From positions 46,747,431 through 46,811,430 of the forward strand of contig NC_086381.1 in NCBI RefSeq assembly GCF_036588685.1: 64,000 bases of DNA. The letters are read 5' to 3'. The notes beneath the pieces were generated by a model that saw nothing but the letters and a program-made list of their open reading frames with translations, ran no database searches and was not told the origin of the DNA. This document shows, in pieces, positions 60,434-64,000 of this stretch. Each line of letters starts with the position of its first letter. The stretch's first letter is position 1. The position numbers were made by a program, and so were the translations under genes. This stretch comes from Mytilus trossulus (taxonomy: Eukaryota > Mollusca > Bivalvia > Mytilida > Mytilidae).

Positions 60434-60832
60434 GAAAAGCGCTTCGGACGCAAGAAATTAATAACGTGTTGTTTTCAATATTTTACATCACTGGGTCGAT
60501 ACCTCTGCTGGTGGACTATCAGTCCCCGAGGGTATCATCAGCTCAGTAGTCAGTATTTCGGTACTGACATGATTAAACAAACTTTACTAAAATTGTCCGT
60601 TAATAAATTTATAAATTATTAAGAAACTAAGGTTTCAACTCCCTCAGGCAAAGTTGGCTTTAGATGAATTTGGCTATTAATTTTAAGTATTTTTGACAAA
60701 CAGCTCTTCAACGGTTTCGGTACTTATATATCTTCGGATTTCAAATGTTTGGCTTTGAGCGTTCCTGATGAAGGTACATCCAGAAAAGCGCTTCGGACGC
60801 AAGAAATTAATAACGTGTTGTTTTCAATATTT
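60434..60832 (+). repeat. Repeat F6: one unit of about 349 bp plus a partial second
   Basis: The block 'gaaaagcgcttcggacgcaa' with 'ttaataacgtgttgttttca' occurs at 60434 and again at 60783. The core has 'cactgggtcgatacctctgc', 'tccccgagggtatcatcagc' and 'tcagtatttcggtactgaca'. It has the same design as 45795-46255 and 48025-48570 but different end sequences. Confidence 0.85.
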
Positions 60833-61207
60833 TAATGGCAAATATTTAAAAAATAAAAAATCCAACACTCGTTGAAGAACAATTAAAACAATACCCTTGT
60901 AAGACATCGCATATATTATACATCTTTTAAGTTTTCAAGTAAAATATCATAATGAGAAAGATATGTTTAACATATGAATACAATGTATTTTCTTTTCTTC
61001 AAATATCGATATAGACCTAATTTTTATTATAATGGTGCACGTAAATTTTAAGTAACGTAAGATGCAGAGGAAGATGATACTTGTAAAGAATCCGACAGTA
61101 ACATGAGTTATCTGAATGGCGTTAAGTAGTGTTTAGAAGTGTTTAGAAGTGTTTAGGAGCGTTTAGAAGTGTTTTTGAAATGCATTATCAATATTATGTC
61201 AACAAAC

Positions 61208-62174
61208 CTGTCGCATGTTCCATAATTTCTATATTTTCATATCTCTTTTTTGAAGTATTTCTATTCGAAACATCAACAGAAGTTTGTGCTTGCTTACTTT
61301 TACGTCTGACTAAAGATGTATCACACGAGCCTCTCTGTACCACAATTTCACCAAACGTAATATTATTTAAGCTGATACGTTTAACCAAATCCTCAGCTTG
61401 TAAAGAGATAATGACATCTGATAGATCGCCATTTTCTTGCATGGACTGTGCGAGGTTGTCGGTATCAACCAATTCATGTTCAATCTGTTTACTGACAAGG
61501 AACGTTTGTAAGTCGGATGCATGTTTTTTTATTATTGTGAGACTAATTTGAAGTTCATCTATCTTCTTTTCTTCTCTTTCAACCAACGCCAAATGTTTGC
61601 TTATATTTTTTCTTTGGTCATTTTCAATTTTTATTAATTCTTTCATTATTTCATCTTGAAGCCGATCAAAGTGTTCATTGATTGTTTGTCTAGCTCCTTG
61701 AATTTTCTTCTCAATCTTTTGTCTGCTTAGGATAAGGGATGACAGATTTCCTGTTCGATTCATATTTATCCATTTTAAATTTTCAGCAACCTCGCGCAAT
61801 GACGTTTCGATTTCCAAAATCATATTTGACGACTTTATTCTGCTGATAAAATCATTTAGGTCTGCGACATCTTTGCATGTCTTATGTTCATTTATAAGAC
61901 ATTTTGTACAACATGAACACCTGTGTTCATGACAGTATGCTTGATATTTTTCACCATGTAATATACATGTCGCAGCAATTTGAAGGAAGTTTATAGGTAA
62001 CTTTTGATATTCGTTTACGGGTATAACGCCATGACCTCTGGATGCTTTGTTCAGTAAATGATGTTCTTTACATTCTCCACAGAGCCCTTCTTTACAATCA
62101 AAACACCATACAGTAGATGGTACCGAGATATTTCTCGAATCGCAGATACCGCATAGAGGAGAGTTGCATGCCAT
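61208..62174 (-). CDS. Locus D main exon: double B-box plus coiled coil (TRIM-like, no RING)
   Basis: The ATG at 62174-62172 follows the acceptor 'ctgttttacag' with a four-base leader (ggaa). The donor is ACAG|GTTTGT (exon end 61208, phase 1). It encodes 322 residues. B-box1 is MACNSPLCGICDS...CFDC...LCGEC...H. B-box2 is CILHGEKYQAYCHEH...CTKCLINEH, with all family ligands present. From about residue 115 to 245 a heptad-like, Leu/Ile/Glu/Lys-rich coiled coil follows (TSLREVAENLKWI, then DELQISLTIIKKHASDLQ). After it comes a polar linker with RRKSKQ. RING-less B-box/coiled-coil proteins are abundant in bivalves and often oligomerise through the coiled coil. It is the intact counterpart of the damaged locus A exon. 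Upstream 5' exons were not found. Confidence 0.87.
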
Positions 62175-62229
62175 TTCCCTGTAAAACAGTAATATCAGGG
62201 CATGAACAAGCATTGAATGTCGAATATAA

Positions 62230-62450
62230 ATACTATGGATTAATTATTATGGTTAGATAACAATTTTCGAGGGTTTCGATGGTATATGTGAACCTCGTAT
62301 TTAAGTGTTCAACGAAATACAAGTTCCTTTAAATTTGTATCCAAACTTTGGCGGAATCATAAAATCACATATCCACGAAAATGCAAGGTTTCCGCAATCT
62401 GCGGAAATTCGTACCCATGAAAATGAATGAATCCACTATATATTATGGCG
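62230..62450 (-). repeat. Dispersed repeat F7, minus copy
   Basis: 'gttcaacgaaatacaagttc', 'tatccacgaaaatgcaaggt', 'cgtacccatgaaaatgaatg'. Related to 38440-38600 (plus). 62451-62874 holds no gene I can support. Confidence 0.65.
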
Positions 62451-62874
62451 AATTTCAATCAAATATAAAACTATTGATGATTTCGTGAGAAACAGCTTAA
62501 GGAAAGTAACATTTGCAATATTTTATTAATATTTAGCAATCTTTATAACACGAATCACTATGCACTTTGGCTTAAGTATATCAGTATTGTGTTATGCAAA
62601 TTTTATTGTGATTTCTAAGTGTCTTTGGACATCTTCTTTGTTTAAATGGTAAAATTTTTGATAATACTGCTTGCACGTGTTGTCCGTAAGAGCTAATTAC
62701 AAGCAAGAATGTTATCCGTATGCAATGACATGTTCCGGACGGCGGTACTTACATGTATTACAATTGCTGAATTATCGCTTATATTGGAAATAGTTTGTGT
62801 CTGATATTCTTTTTATTTGGTTAGATTATATGTACATATATACAACAACTGCTGTAAATACAGTCCAACCGGCT

Positions 62875-63200
62875 GTTTGATACAACTTTTCTTATTTTCC
62901 TGATAAATAAAGGAAATATTATTAAACGCTGTTCAAAATTCATCAATCGATTGAGAAAGAAAAAAAAAAACAGGTTACAAACTAAAACCGAGGATAACTC
63001 ATCAACCTGACGAGAAACACAAAAGAACAAGAGGGACATTTAAGTGCAACAAAAGCAAACGCCATCATATATACATAGGAATGAACTATTTGATTACAAC
63101 TGTCATATTACTGACTGCGTGAAGGTCCTCTTAAGAAAAATATGTGAGTTGAACCTGGTTTTAAGGCTAGCTAAACCGTCTGTTGACGTGGCAATGTTAA
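62875..63200 (-). repeat. Dispersed repeat F5/F4, minus copy
   Basis: 'catcaatcgattgagaaaga' and 'ggttacaaactaaaaccgag' match the F5 copies at 31960-32185 and 49855-50060 in reverse. 'tgaacctggttttaaggcta' matches F4. Confidence 0.7.
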
Positions 63201-63464
63201 AAGATATCGCTAAAATGACAATATTACGTGATAGAAATTCAGCACAAACACACGTAAGAGAACTCATCACAGAAAAACGACAAACAATTAATATAAAATC
63301 GACGCAAACTCCAGAACAACAACTTACATCTTTCATTAACGACAGACAGCTCCGGACATCAAAAACAGTAACACACTTAATATGTCCTGTACCGATGAAA
63401 ATGACGGTTGTTATGAAAAATATCGTTTCTATGTAGGTTGCAAAGGCGTTCGTTTTTTTATTCA
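63201..63464. other. Interval between inverted F4 copies; open frame of uncertain value
   Basis: A 130-codon frame (63044-63436, plus) runs from the F4/F5 repeat into this interval, and an overlapping 124-codon frame is open on the other strand (63103-63477). I recognise no domain. Start and context are repeat-derived, so I do not call a gene. Confidence 0.3.
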
Positions 63465-63775
63465 GAAAGTAACACAATGTTGACTGCTGTACCTATATTT
63501 TGACATTTTTACCTATTGTGTCTGTTTATTTTTGTTCACGCATTGTTGTTCATATGATGGAATTTTATTCCACTGTCATACAAGTGAGAGGTTTAGATGG
63601 CTTTAAAACCGGGTTTTATCCACCTTTTTCTACATAAGAAAATGCCTCTACCAAGTTAGGGAAACATCACTTGTTATCCTTTCGTTTCATATATTTGAGC
63701 TACTGATTTGAACGTTTGATTAGGGTCTTTTTTTGAATTTTTTCATGGAGTTCAATACTTTTAATCTTTTATGTT
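63465..63775 (+). repeat. Dispersed repeat F4, plus copy
   Basis: 'caatgttgactgctgtacct', 'tgtctgtttatttttgttca', 'cactgtcatacaagtgagag', 'tctacataagaaaatgcctc'. The fullest F4 in the window. 63776-64000 is AT-rich with no feature. Confidence 0.8.
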
Positions 63776-64000
63776 TGGCTCCCTAAATATTAAACAATTC
63801 GAAGTGCTGGTATGTTCTGGTAGAATAAACACAAATATACAGTAACATTCACAAATTTAACATACGCAAAATGTTTTTTTTTTTTAAATCTTGAAACAAA
63901 TTGTAGTGAACACTATTAATAATTTATCATGCTCATGTCATTTTAAAAAAAAATATTTCTATTGTTATAAATAACAATGTACTGTGTTTTCGGGATGTAG

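Larger units (their letters stand above)
57708..61207 (-). other. Locus D phase-1 intron
   Basis: GT at 61207-61206 to AG at 57709-57708. Contains an F1 3' fragment at 58790-58995 and an F6 copy at 60434-60832. The remainder (59000-60250, 60840-61200) is AT-rich without a supported gene. A short 'gtgtttagaa' tandem lies near 61130-61165. Confidence 0.6.

Noticed and set aside
60262-60622. Opposed frames of 63 and 85 codons in the locus D intron
   Set aside because: They overlap the F6 repeat and its flank. No domain and no splice support.
63044-63477. 130-codon frame and its 124-codon antisense partner
   Set aside because: The start lies in a dispersed repeat, both strands are open over the same bases, and no domain is recognisable. 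Kept only as an uncertain interval.

Overview
The window looks like nuclear DNA of a bivalve mollusc, most likely a marine mussel close to Mytilus. It is AT-rich, its coding exons are interrupted by GT-AG introns, and it is packed with short dispersed repeats of kinds I recognise as abundant in mussel DNA. These include families ending in a GACACATTCCC tail, families carrying an 'acgaaacgcgcgtctggcgt' motif, Tc1-like transposons, and a Penelope-like reverse-transcriptase fossil. I see no bacterial genes, rRNA, intact tRNA or CRISPR array. The species call rests on recognising repeats by eye, not on a search.

The real genes form a tandem, same-strand (minus) family of four loci. I call them A (13.08-15.01 kb), B (21.76-25.04 kb), C (38.81-43.80 kb) and D (57.46-62.17 kb). 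Each has a large coding exon starting with a double B-box zinc-binding region and no RING, then one phase-1 intron, then a short last exon encoding an IRS/DOK-type phosphotyrosine-binding (PTB) domain. The splice sites and phase agree at all four loci. A and D have a TRIM-like coiled coil between the B-boxes and the PTB. B and C have instead a tyrosine-rich tandem-repeat region. In B this includes eight near-perfect 27-residue units with alternating YSKL and YTSL motifs, spaced like ITAMs. A has a broken B-box exon. C has lost several B-box2 zinc ligands. D has a truncated PTB. B is the best preserved.

Layout. 0-3.5 kb: dispersed repeats and a cluster of palindromic 'ccatacgcgtatgg' units. 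3.5-8.7 kb: a near-identical 2.6-kb tandem duplication carrying Penelope-like fossils. 9-12.9 kb: repeats. 13-18.2 kb: locus A and its putative 5' exon. 18.2-21.7 kb: AT-rich spacer and repeats. About 21-37 kb and 37-55 kb: two paralogous segmental units of roughly 17 kb, holding loci B and C with their introns, 5' exons and upstream DNA. A third 3' flank (55.35-55.69 kb) lies close to an upstream-region fragment (55.99-56.13 kb) with no gene between them. 57.4-62.2 kb: locus D. 62.2-64 kb: repeats.

Inferred function: proteins with B-boxes, many possible phosphotyrosine sites and their own PTB domain look like cytosolic signalling adaptors or scaffolds, perhaps in innate immunity, where molluscs expand TRIM-like families. 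That role is a hypothesis. The sequence shows only the architecture, the paralogy and the decay.
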